From assembly GCA_964446285.1 (NCBI GenBank), contig CAYUNT010000186.1, positions 1 to 8,889 of the forward strand: a stretch of 8,889 bases of DNA, in the 5' to 3' direction. The notes below the pieces were generated by a model. The model searched no databases. It was not told the DNA's origin and saw only the letters and a list, made by a program, of their open reading frames with translations. Origin of the DNA: CAYUNT01 sp964446285. Lineage in GTDB: Bacteria > Sumerlaeota > Sumerlaeia > SLMS01 > CAYUNT01. Below, in pieces: positions 1 through 6,514 of this stretch. The position numbers were made by a program, and so were the translations under genes. Position 1 is the first letter of the stretch. Each line of letters starts with the position of its first letter.

Positions 1-20
1 AAGAAGATGGGCAGGCATTA

Positions 21-60
21 CCACCAAGACACCAAGATATAAAGCCTTGAAGAACCAAGG
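21..60 (+). repeat. Octamer-period degenerate repeat, left arm
   Basis: Reading from base 21 in steps of eight gives CCACCAAG, ACACCAAG, ATATAAAG, CCTTGAAG and AACCAAGG. Four of the five units end in AAG in register, and the fifth (AACCAAGG) has AAG one base earlier. The first two units match the consensus ACACNAAG seen in reverse at 169-202. Similar ACACNAAG strings occur between genes in many environmental bacterial genomes, as far as I recall; their function is unknown to me. The later units are weak matches and may be chance. Confidence 0.55.
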
Positions 61-129
61 ATGAAATGCCTCGCCGCGTGCCTTCATGCCAAATCGCTAT
101 CATCATGGCAGGCGTGTTATTATTGGAAA

Positions 130-165
130 AGTCCTATAGGTCACATTCGTCCCATACATCCTATA
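130..165 (-). repeat. Four-unit 9-nt tandem repeat
   Basis: On the plus strand the units are AGTCCTATA (130-138), GGTCACATT (139-147), CGTCCCATA (148-156) and CATCCTATA (157-165), consensus NGTCCYATA. On the minus strand this is TATRGGACN repeated four times. Spacing is exactly 9 nt without gaps; the second unit is the most divergent. The period is a multiple of three, but no gene frame uses it. The unit contains the 8-nt palindrome CCTATAGG at 133-140. It resembles intergenic nonamer strings that I recall from uncultured bacterial genomes, which is recollection and not a search result. Confidence 0.65.
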
Positions 166-167
166 AT
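140..167 (+). promoter_or_regulatory. Possible sigma-70-type promoter for the pur array
   Basis: A perfect -10 hexamer TATAAT lies at 162-167. Sixteen bases upstream is GTCACA (140-145), matching four of six positions of TTGACA. Transcription would start near 174, giving a leader of about 60 nt before purQ. The -35 match is modest and both boxes fall on the 9-nt tandem repeat, so the resemblance could be a by-product of the repeat unit. The position ahead of the first gene and the local AT richness support it. Confidence 0.4.
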
Positions 168-168
168 T

Positions 169-202
169 CCTTCGTGTCTTTGTGTCTTTAGTGGTTCATT
201 GG
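169..202 (-). repeat. Octamer-period degenerate repeat, right arm
   Basis: On the plus strand it reads TTCGTGTC (171-178), TTTGTGTC (179-186), TTTAGTGG (187-194) and TTCATTGG (195-202). On the minus strand this is an ACACNAAG-type string starting ACCACTAAAGACAC, close to the left arm starting ACCACCAAGACACC at 20-33. About 17 of 21 aligned positions agree with one gap, so the two arms form an imperfect inverted pair about 135 nt apart. The right arm would lie in the untranslated leader if the promoter at 140-167 is real. Confidence 0.6.
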
Positions 203-233
203 CTGGCATCATAAATCCCTTTGGTCCCATCTT

Positions 234-986
234 ATGAAAACCGCTGTCATTGTGTTTCCTGGCTCGAATTGCGATCAGGACTGTCTCGACGCCTGCGGAC
301 GCGTGATGGGCTGGGACGTGCGCCCGGTCTGGCATCGCGATCCACTACCGCGCGCTGGCGGTGTGGTCGGGGCGGGTCTGGACCTTGTTGTGCTGCCGGG
401 CGGATTCAGCCACGGCGATTACCTGCGGTGCGGGGCGCTGGCGGCGCTGTCGCCCGTCATGGACGACGTCCGGCGGTTCGCGGCACGAGGCGGGGCGGTG
501 CTCGGCATCTGCAACGGGTTTCAGATTCTCTGCGAGGCGGGCTTGTTGCCTGGCGCCTTATTGATTAATAAGGATCTGGAATTTCATTGCGAGGACGTCT
601 GGCTGCGGGTCGAACGGCGCGACACGATTTTCACCCGCGCTTGCCCGCCAACCTGTTCGCCGGATCGCGCCATAGATCAGCTGCGGCCGCTGCGGATGCC
701 GATTGCGCACCGCGAGGGGAATTACTTCGCCAATCCCGAAACGCTGGCGCGCATCGAGGGCGAAGGACGTGTGTTGTTTCGGTATGTGGACGCCGCCGGC
801 CATGTGACGCCCGAGTCGTGTCCGAACGGCGCGTTGAACAACATTGCCGGAATCATGAATGAGGCAGGCAATGTCTGCGGGCTGATGCCGCATCCAGAGC
901 GTGCCTCCGAAACCATCCTCGGCGGCACCGACGGCCGTTCGATCTTTGAATCCATTTCGCTTTCGCTTGCCGGTGCCTGCTCATGA
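234..986 (+). CDS. purQ: Phosphoribosylformylglycinamidine synthase, glutaminase subunit PurQ
   Basis: PurQ is the class I glutamine amidotransferase that hydrolyses glutamine and passes ammonia to PurL, for the FGAR to FGAM step of purine synthesis in the cytoplasm. The 250-residue product has the N-terminal IVFPGSNCDQD (residues 6-16), the GGFSHGDYLRCG segment (56-67), the nucleophile elbow GICNGFQ with Cys93, the PIAHREGNY loop (156-164) and MPHPE with His220 and Glu222, giving a complete Cys-His-Glu triad. It is about 20 residues longer than usual; part of the excess is around residues 135-152 and carries Cys137 and Cys141. ATG 234 is the only standard start, since an in-frame stop lies at 189. 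No Shine-Dalgarno sequence precedes it, unlike the later genes. Its stop overlaps the purL start by 4 nt. Confidence 0.97.
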   Translation: MKTAVIVFPGSNCDQDCLDACGRVMGWDVRPVWHRDPLPRAGGVVGAGLDLVVLPGGFSHGDYLRCGALAALSPVMDDVRRFAARGGAVLGICNGFQILCEAGLLPGALLINKDLEFHCEDVWLRVERRDTIFTRACPPTCSPDRAIDQLRPLRMPIAHREGNYFANPETLARIEGEGRVLFRYVDAAGHVTPESCPNGALNNIAGIMNEAGNVCGLMPHPERASETILGGTDGRSIFESISLSLAGACS

Positions 987-3241
987 CCCACAACTCCCAC
1001 TTAACAATCACGCCAGAAATTATTGAACAGCATGGACTTAGGCCAGAAGAGTTTAAGTCGATTGTAGAGAAACTGGGGCGGGAGCCGAGCATCGTCGAAC
1101 TGGGCATTTACTCGGTGATGTGGAGTGAGCATTGCGCCTACAAACACTCGCGGCCCGTTCTGAAACTCCTCCCCACTCGTGGGCCGCGCGTTGTCGTCGG
1201 ACCGGGCGAAAACGCGGGCGTCATCGACCTCGGCGGCGGCCCGGAAAACCCCGACGATAGTCTCTGCGTCGTCTTCAAGATGGAAAGCCACAACCACCCG
1301 TCGGCCGTCGAACCCTACCAAGGCGCGGCGACGGGCGTCGGCGGCATTTTGCGAGACATCTTCACGATGGGCGCGCGTCCAGTCGCTATGCTTGACAATC
1401 TTCGTTTCGGCGACCCGTCCGCTCCGCGGATGCAACACCTCATCGAAGGCGTCGTCGAAGGCATCGCGGGCTACGGCAACTGCGTCGGCGTGCCGACCGT
1501 GGCGGGCGACATCGCTTTCGATCCGGGCTATCAGGAAAACATCCTCGTTAATGTGATGTGCGTCGGGATCGCCGCCAAATCCGACATTATTCGCGGGCGC
1601 GCGCAGGGGCCAGGCAACGCCGTTTTGTATTTCGGCTCCCCCACCGGGCGCGACGGCATCCACGGCGCGACGTTTGCCAGCGAGGAATTGAGCGAGGAGG
1701 CCCTTGAGCGGCGCGGCGCGGTGCAGGTAGGCGACCCGTTCATGGGCAAGAAAATCCTCGAAGCGACGCTCGAACTCATCCGCCGCCGCCTCGTGGTAGG
1801 GATTCAGGACATGGGCGCCGCGGGCCTGACGTGTTCGACCAGCGAAATGGCCGGGCGCGCCGAAACGGGCATCGAAATCGACCTCGACAAAGTCCCGCAG
1901 CGCGCGCGCGGCATGAGCGCCTACGAAATCATGCTGTCGGAAAGCCAGGAGCGCATGCTCGCCGTCTGCCGTCCGGAGGATGTGGCCGCCGCGCTTGAGG
2001 TCTGCGAACGCTGGGAATGCGGCGGGGTCATCATCGGGCAAGTCACGGACACCGGGCGGATGGTCGTGCGCCACGCGGGCGGGGTTGTGGCGGACATTCC
2101 GGCCCAGCATCTCACCAACGACGCGCCGGTGTATCATCCCGAGGCGCGCGAGTTGCCAACCTCGCCACCGCTCGAACACGAACCCGAGTTGGACGCGGAC
2201 GACGTCGAGGAGGCGCTGCTTGACCTGCTTTCCGCGCCGACAATCGCCTCGAAACGCTGGGCCTACAGGCGTTATGACCACATGGTCCAGACGGCGACGG
2301 TTGTGCGCCCCGGCGAGGCGGATGCGGCCGTCTTGCGCCTGCGCAGAATCGATGGACGTCCGGACGGGCGGTTTTTGGCGGTTTGCTCGGACTGCAATTC
2401 AGGCTGGGTGGCGCGCGATCCGTTCCTTGGCGGTCAGATGGCCGTCTGCGAGGCGGCGCGCAATCTGGTTTGCACTGGGGCGGAGCCGCTGGGATTGACA
2501 AACTGTCTCAATTTCGGCTCGCCGGAGCGTCCGGAGGTCTTCTGGACGCTGCGCCGGTGCGTAGAGGGCATGGCGGCGGCCTGCGAGCGCCTCGGAACAC
2601 CGGTGACGGGCGGAAATGTGTCGCTTTACAACGAATCGGGCGGGGTGCCAATTCCGCCGACGCCGATGATTGGCATGGTGGGCTTGATCGAGGAAGAGGC
2701 GCACATTACGCGGCCTGGCTGGCGCGCGGAGGGCGATGTGATTTGCGTTGCCGGGAACGAGCCGCGCGGCGGATTGGGCGGAACCGAATTTGCCCGGCGC
2801 GCGCTGGGGCCGGATCGCCCCGGAGAGCGTGCGCGTGGCGGAGCGCCGGAGTTTTCACTCGAAGACGAGGCACGTTTGCAGCGGTTCGTGCTGCGGGCGA
2901 TTCGCGCCGGGCTGATCCATTCGGCACACGACACTTCAGAAGGCGGGCTGGCTGTGGCACTGGCCGAATGTTCGATGGCGGCCGGGCCAGGCCTGGGCGC
3001 GGAGGTTGACGCGGTTCCGGGTGACAATTTGGCGGTCGCGCTATTCGGCGAATGCCCGCCTCGCGTGGTCTTGAGCGTGCGGAGCACTGATTTGGAACGA
3101 CTTCGCGCGCTGGCGGACGCCGAAAAAACAGACCTCGCCGAGATAGGAACCGTGGTTGCATTCGAGGGATTGCGTCTGCTAGATTCAAATCTTGTGGAAA
3201 AGAGCGCACTAAGACGGGCATTTGAAACGCGCCCGTTCTGA
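983..3241 (+). CDS. purL: Phosphoribosylformylglycinamidine synthase, synthetase subunit PurL (small type)
   Basis: PurL carries out the ATP-dependent amidation of FGAR to FGAM using ammonia from PurQ. At 752 residues it is the small form, which in known systems needs PurQ and PurS as partners, unlike the roughly 1300-residue fused form. Visible motifs are WSEHCAYKHS (47-56) with the catalytic-type His50, the nucleotide and metal loop ESHNHPSAVEPYQGAATG (101-118), IQDMGAAGLT (274-283), the MLSESQERML segment (317-326), RRYDHMVQ (429-436) opening the second repeat half, TGGNVSLYN (542-550) and HDTSEGGLAVALAE (649-662). The two AIRS-like halves are both present. The start codon lies inside the purQ stop (ATGA, 983-986) with no clear ribosome site, so translation is probably coupled to purQ. 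Confidence 0.97.
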   Translation: MTHNSHLTITPEIIEQHGLRPEEFKSIVEKLGREPSIVELGIYSVMWSEHCAYKHSRPVLKLLPTRGPRVVVGPGENAGVIDLGGGPENPDDSLCVVFKMESHNHPSAVEPYQGAATGVGGILRDIFTMGARPVAMLDNLRFGDPSAPRMQHLIEGVVEGIAGYGNCVGVPTVAGDIAFDPGYQENILVNVMCVGIAAKSDIIRGRAQGPGNAVLYFGSPTGRDGIHGATFASEELSEEALERRGAVQVGDPFMGKKILEATLELIRRRLVVGIQDMGAAGLTCSTSEMAGRAETGIEIDLDKVPQRARGMSAYEIMLSESQERMLAVCRPEDVAAALEVCERWECGGVIIGQVTDTGRMVVRHAGGVVADIPAQHLTNDAPVYHPEARELPTSPPLEHEPELDADDVEEALLDLLSAPTIASKRWAYRRYDHMVQTATVVRPGEADAAVLRLRRIDGRPDGRFLAVCSDCNSGWVARDPFLGGQMAVCEAARNLVCTGAEPLGLTNCLNFGSPERPEVFWTLRRCVEGMAAACERLGTPVTGGNVSLYNESGGVPIPPTPMIGMVGLIEEEAHITRPGWRAEGDVICVAGNEPRGGLGGTEFARRALGPDRPGERARGGAPEFSLEDEARLQRFVLRAIRAGLIHSAHDTSEGGLAVALAECSMAAGPGLGAEVDAVPGDNLAVALFGECPPRVVLSVRSTDLERLRALADAEKTDLAEIGTVVAFEGLRLLDSNLVEKSALRRAFETRPF

Positions 3242-3246
3242 AGGAG
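3241..3246 (+). promoter_or_regulatory. Ribosome binding site that sets the purF start
   Basis: AAGGAG lies 5 nt before ATG 3252 and begins on the last base of the purL stop codon. It favours ATG 3252 over the in-frame ATG 3222, which sits inside purL without such a site. Confidence 0.8.
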
Positions 3247-3251
3247 CGACC

Positions 3252-4778
3252 ATGTCGGAAAGCAACTGGGAGGCGAACGGCCCACGCCTGGCGGGCCGTC
3301 CGCATGAGGAGTGCGGTGTGTGTGGGATTGCCGGGCACGGGGAAGCGGCGAAACTTGCCTATTTGAGTTTGTATGCGTTGCAGCACCGGGGGCAGGAGAC
3401 GGCGGGAATCGTCTCTGCCTGCCGCGAGCCGGAAGGGCGCGTGCGCCACTATGTGCATCGCGGAATGGGCTTGGTGGCGGATGTGTTTTCGCGCGATGCG
3501 CTGGAACGGCTGCGCGGGCGGGTGGCTATCGGGCACGTGCGTTATTCGACCACAGGCGCGCCGCTGCCGTCGAATACGCAGCCTATCGCGTCGTCGCTGC
3601 GTCTGGGGCCGATGGCGCTGGCGCATAATGGAAACCTGACGAATGCATACGCGCTGCGCCGCTCGCTTAAGAAACGCGGAGCGATCTTCCAGACCACTAT
3701 TGATTCGGAAATGATCCTCCACCTGACTAGCCGCGCGGAGGGCGATGACTTCGAGTCGTGTTTGATCCAGGCGCTGAAACAGGTTCGCGGGGCGTATTCG
3801 CTGCTGGTCCTTAATAAAGAAACTCTCTATGCCGTGCGCGATCCGTATGGGTTCCGGCCATTGGCGCTGGGGCGTCTGCCGGGCGGGGCATGGGCAGTGG
3901 CGAGCGAAAGCGTGGTCTTTGACCTGATCGATGCGGCGCTCGTGCGCGACATCGAACCGGGAGAAATGCTGCGGATCGACCTGGCGGCCGGGGGCGATCC
4001 GGTAAGTCTGCATCCGTTCGATCCGGTGGAACCGGCGCGATGCATCTTTGAACTGATTTACTTTTCGCGTCCGGACTCGGTGGTGGACGGGCGCTGGGTG
4101 CAGCGTGTGCGCGAACGGTTTGGGCATGAACTATGGCGCGAGCATCCGGTCGAGGCGGACGTCGTGATCCCCGTGCCGGACAGTTCGAACCCTGCGGCGA
4201 TTGGATTTGCGCGCGCCTCAGCCATTCCGTTCGATATGGGCCTGATCCGCAATCATTACGTCGGGCGGACCTTCATCGAGCCAAGCCAGCGGATTCGCGA
4301 CTTCGGGGCAAAAATCAAATACAACCCGGTGCGCGATGTCGTGAATGGAAAACGCGTGGTTGTGGTCGATGACTCGATGATCCGCGGGACGACAAGCCGC
4401 AAGATCGTGCGGATGTTGCGGCAGGCGGGAGCCACGGAGGTCCATCTGCGGCTTACCGCGCCGCCTTGGCGCCATCCATGCGTCTATGGGATCGACACAC
4501 CCAATCCGGCGGACTTTATTGCCAACGATCACACAATCGAGGAAATCCGCCAGGCGCTCGAATGCAACTCCGTCGGGTATCTCTCGACCGATGGGCTGCG
4601 GCGGGCCGCCGGAGAGACGAAGGGCTGGTGCATGGCGTGCTTTACGGGGAATTACCTCGATGGGCCGCATGAAAAACTCTCGAAGTCCATGCTGTCGGAC
4701 GATGATGACGTTTCGTGCTCGGAAGACGTTGTGATGAACTCGGTTTCGATGCGCGGGGAGCAGGCGTATGGCATCTGA
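3252..4778 (+). CDS. purF: Amidophosphoribosyltransferase PurF, iron-sulphur type with propeptide
   Basis: PurF makes 5-phosphoribosylamine from PRPP and glutamine, the first committed purine step. The 508-residue product begins with a 20-residue stretch ending HEE before Cys21 in ECGVCGIAG. In the Bacillus-type family this leader is cleaved so the Cys becomes the N-terminal nucleophile. Glutaminase motifs HVRYSTTG (95-102), HNGNLTN (125-131) and RDPYGFRPL (196-204) follow. The phosphoribosyltransferase half has the PRPP loop VVVVDDSMIRGTT (369-381). Cys264, Cys410, Cys460 and Cys463 (GWCMACFTGNY) match the four cluster cysteines of Bacillus PurF, so a 4Fe-4S cluster is expected. Start 3252 is chosen for its AAGGAG; ATG 3222 would add ten residues and overlap purL. 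The 3' end overlaps purM by 11 nt. Confidence 0.97.
   Translation: MSESNWEANGPRLAGRPHEECGVCGIAGHGEAAKLAYLSLYALQHRGQETAGIVSACREPEGRVRHYVHRGMGLVADVFSRDALERLRGRVAIGHVRYSTTGAPLPSNTQPIASSLRLGPMALAHNGNLTNAYALRRSLKKRGAIFQTTIDSEMILHLTSRAEGDDFESCLIQALKQVRGAYSLLVLNKETLYAVRDPYGFRPLALGRLPGGAWAVASESVVFDLIDAALVRDIEPGEMLRIDLAAGGDPVSLHPFDPVEPARCIFELIYFSRPDSVVDGRWVQRVRERFGHELWREHPVEADVVIPVPDSSNPAAIGFARASAIPFDMGLIRNHYVGRTFIEPSQRIRDFGAKIKYNPVRDVVNGKRVVVVDDSMIRGTTSRKIVRMLRQAGATEVHLRLTAPPWRHPCVYGIDTPNPADFIANDHTIEEIRQALECNSVGYLSTDGLRRAAGETKGWCMACFTGNYLDGPHEKLSKSMLSDDDDVSCSEDVVMNSVSMRGEQAYGI
4755..4760 (+). promoter_or_regulatory. Ribosome binding site for purM inside purF
   Basis: GGGGAG lies 7 nt before ATG 4768, within the last codons of purF. 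It supports the overlapping ATG start over a later in-frame GTG at 4819, which would remove the 17-residue N-terminal tail. Confidence 0.65.
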
Positions 4779-5805
4779 ACACGCGAAAAAGGCAAAAACG
4801 GCGGGCGGGGCGGTTGGAGTGGAAAAGACATACAAAGATGCGGGCGTGGACCTCGATGCGTGCGATTCGTGGCTGGATCGGTTGAAAGTGCGGCTTCCGG
4901 CGATTGGCGGATTCAGCGGGTTGTTTCCGCTTGCGGCGGCAATCCAGGGGATGAAAGCGCCTCAGTTGGTTGCGGGATCGGACGGGGTTGGCACGAAGGT
5001 GCTTGTGGCGCGGGCGGCGGGCGACTTGAGCACGGTCGGGATTGATTGCGTGGCGATGGTCGTGAACGACCTATTGTGCTGCGGGGCAAAACCGTTGTTT
5101 TTCCTCGATTATCTCGCGGTCGGGCGGTTTGACGCGCGCGAGGCGGACGCGATCCTCGATGGCCTTATCCGCGGATGCGAGGAGTCGGATTGCGTGCTGC
5201 TCGGGGGCGAAACGGCGGAGCTTCCGGGGCTGTTCCGGCCAGGAGATTTCGATGTGGCGGGGTTTGGCGTCGGCGTCGTCGATGGCGGGCGCGTTGTGGA
5301 CGGAGCGTCGATTGTGCCGGGCGATGTGGTGATTGGCCTCGCGTCGTCGGGGCTGCACTCAAACGGATTCAGCCTGGCGCGGCGCTTGCTGCCCGAATTC
5401 GAGACGGATCGGGCGCTTGCGCGGGAAATGCTTGTGCCGACCATTATTTACGTGCGCCCGGTGCTGGAGTTGATCGAGCGCGGCGTGAACGTGAAGGGCA
5501 TTGCGCACATCACGGGCGCGGGATTGCCGGGGAATTTGTGCCGCGTGCTGCCGCCGAACGTGGATGCCCGGCTTGATCCGGCGTCGTGGAAAAAGCCGCC
5601 CATCTACGAGCGGCTGGCGGCGCGAATGGCGGACATGGACCAGGCGGAAGTATATAAGACATTCAATATGGGAATCGGGTTGTGCCTGGTCGTGCCGCGC
5701 GATGAAGCGGAGGAGGCCATGCGGCTTCTGGAAGCTCAGCGCCCGAGTCGGATTGGAGAAATCGTTTGCGGGAAGGGCGACGTGCACATCGAGGGAATCA
5801 TGTAA
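4768..5805 (+). CDS. purM: Phosphoribosylformylglycinamidine cyclo-ligase (AIR synthetase) PurM
   Basis: PurM closes the imidazole ring, converting FGAM and ATP to AIR, the step directly after PurL-PurQ. The 345-residue product shows the family signature TYKDAGVDLDA (21-31), GSDGVGTK (70-77), the VVNDLLCCGAKPLFFLDY segment (98-115), GGETAELPG (146-154), SSGLHSNGFSL (193-203), HITGAGLPGNL (247-257; the family usually has HITGGGL) and FNMGIG (299-304). Length is typical, with about 20 extra Lys and Ala-rich residues before the first conserved motif. It shares 11 nt with the end of purF in another frame, suggesting translational coupling. It is the last purine gene here; purN, purH and purD are not in the window. 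Confidence 0.97.
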   Translation: MASEHAKKAKTAGGAVGVEKTYKDAGVDLDACDSWLDRLKVRLPAIGGFSGLFPLAAAIQGMKAPQLVAGSDGVGTKVLVARAAGDLSTVGIDCVAMVVNDLLCCGAKPLFFLDYLAVGRFDAREADAILDGLIRGCEESDCVLLGGETAELPGLFRPGDFDVAGFGVGVVDGGRVVDGASIVPGDVVIGLASSGLHSNGFSLARRLLPEFETDRALAREMLVPTIIYVRPVLELIERGVNVKGIAHITGAGLPGNLCRVLPPNVDARLDPASWKKPPIYERLAARMADMDQAEVYKTFNMGIGLCLVVPRDEAEEAMRLLEAQRPSRIGEIVCGKGDVHIEGIM

Positions 5806-5858
5806 CAGCGCGGGAATTCACGAAAGGGCGTCAAAGGAGGCAACGAAGGAGAAGCGGA

Positions 5859-5888
5859 CAGAGGCAAAGAAGGCAGAGGCAAAGGGAA
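5859..5888 (+). repeat. 15-nt direct repeat in the purM-pyrR spacer
   Basis: CAGAGGCAAAG occurs at 5859-5869 and again at 5874-5884, an exact 11-nt repeat with a 15-nt period. Upstream, TTCACGAAAGG (5818-5828), GTCAAAGG (5830-5837) and CAACGAAGG (5841-5849) extend the CRAAG theme, which resembles the ACACNAAG octamers before purQ. Relationship to those octamers is an inference from similarity by eye. Confidence 0.6.
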
Positions 5889-5927
5889 GGCATCGAGTGG
5901 CGCGGTTTAGACGGCGATTTCGGCATC

Positions 5928-5933
5928 AGGAGA
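5928..5933 (+). promoter_or_regulatory. Ribosome binding site that sets the pyrR start
   Basis: AGGAGA lies 6 nt before ATG 5940. The open frame continues upstream into purM as far as an ATG at 5766, but the family homology starts after 5940, so this site fixes the start. Confidence 0.8.
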
Positions 5934-5939
5934 TATACC

Positions 5940-6491
5940 ATGAGCAAAATCAGCAATGGCGAACAGCAAATTCTCGCGGATGCGGCGGGACTGGCCAAGG
6001 CGCTTGAGTCGATGGCCGCGCAAGTGCGCAAGGAGTATGGCACAGGGCCGGACTTGGCGATCGTGGGCGTCCGAACGCGAGGGGTGACAGTGGCCGAGCG
6101 GTTGCGCGCGCTGCTTTCGCCCAAAGACCCTGGCCGCATCCCGCTGGGGGTTTTGGATATTACGCTGTATCGCGACGATTTATCGACGCTGGCGCATCAG
6201 CCGATCGTTGGGCCGACGCACCTGCCGTTCGACGTCGAGGGGCGGCTGATTCTCCTTGCTGACGACGTGATTTTCACCGGACGCACGGCGCGGGCGGCGC
6301 TGGAGGCGCTGATCGCATTTGGACGCCCAAACGCAGTGCGGCTGGCCGCGCTTGTGGATCGCGGACACCGCGAATATCCCATTCAGCCTGATGTAACCGG
6401 CCTGAAAGTGGAAACAACGCTCAAACAGATTGTGCATGTGCGATTCCAGGAAACCGATGGCGAGGACGCGATTGTCCTTGTGAGCCGATAA
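5940..6491 (+). CDS. pyrR: Pyrimidine operon regulator / uracil phosphoribosyltransferase PyrR
   Basis: PyrR proteins bind pyr mRNA in response to UMP or UTP and lower expression of pyrimidine genes; most also have uracil phosphoribosyltransferase activity. The 183-residue product has the normal family length. Diagnostic motifs are IVGVRTRGVTVAERL (41-55), LDITLYRDDL (72-81), the PRPP loop LADDVIFTGRTARAA (106-120) and LAALVDRGHREYPIQPD (135-151 region), with the conserved RGHRE. Both acidic residues of the PRPP loop (Asp108, Asp109) are present. It is the first gene of the pyrimidine part and lies 23 nt before pyrB, the usual arrangement for self-regulated pyr operons. Its RNA target could not be located in the sequence, so attenuation or translational control remains open. 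Confidence 0.95.
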   Translation: MSKISNGEQQILADAAGLAKALESMAAQVRKEYGTGPDLAIVGVRTRGVTVAERLRALLSPKDPGRIPLGVLDITLYRDDLSTLAHQPIVGPTHLPFDVEGRLILLADDVIFTGRTARAALEALIAFGRPNAVRLAALVDRGHREYPIQPDVTGLKVETTLKQIVHVRFQETDGEDAIVLVSR

Positions 6492-6496
6492 GCGCA

Positions 6497-6503
6497 GAGG
6501 AGG
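6497..6503 (+). promoter_or_regulatory. Ribosome binding site for pyrB
   Basis: GAGGAGG lies 11 nt before ATG 6515, somewhat farther than usual. No comparable site precedes the later in-frame ATG 6626, so translation probably includes the low-complexity N-terminus. Confidence 0.65.
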
Positions 6504-6514
6504 CGCGCAGACCC

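Larger units (their letters stand above)
1..233. other. Gene-free upstream region with short repeats
   Basis: No reading frame here looks like a protein: the forward frames from the left edge meet stops within the first 65 bases, and the short reverse frame at 335-141 is mostly repeat sequence running into antisense of purQ. The region is much richer in A and T than the genes that follow. It holds the octamer-repeat arms, the 9-nt tandem repeat and the possible promoter listed separately. Bases 61-129 show nothing recognisable. No purS, tRNA, riboswitch or terminator could be supported. Confidence 0.75.
5806..5939. other. purM-pyrR spacer, purine-rich, possible PyrR control region
   Basis: This 134-nt gap is the longest after purQ. 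Its first two thirds (5818-5890) are almost all A and G on the plus strand with repeated CRAAG strings. No T-run terminator, no clear promoter and no convincing match to the Bacillus PyrR RNA-binding consensus were seen. It is the natural place for pyr-specific control because it stands directly before pyrR, but that is inference from position. Confidence 0.5.

Noticed and set aside
1..202. CRISPR array
   Set aside because: The units are only 8-9 nt and contiguous without spacers, and no cas genes are present.
1001..2281. 426-residue open frame antisense to purL
   Set aside because: It mirrors the codon structure of a strongly GC-rich gene; its product is rich in Arg, Ala, His and Asp with no recognisable motif, while the plus strand encodes an intact PurL.
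3214..3236. Six-base-pair hairpin ACGGGC / GCCCGT at the end of purL
   Set aside because: It has an 11-nt loop and no following T-run, so it is not a terminator; it lies within coding sequence and could be chance in GC-rich DNA.
3222..3251. Earlier purF start inside purL
   Set aside because: The ATG at 3252 has AAGGAG five bases upstream; the earlier ATG lies in a small hairpin loop and has no site.
2706..4127. 473-residue antisense frame across the end of purL and most of purF
   Set aside because: It spans two intact genes and the gap between them, has an Arg, Pro and His-rich composition and no domain; this is a compositional shadow.
5766..5939. Longer pyrR start giving 58 extra residues
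   Set aside because: The extra part overlaps purM, is Arg-rich repeat translation without homology, and lacks the AGGAGA site found before ATG 5940.
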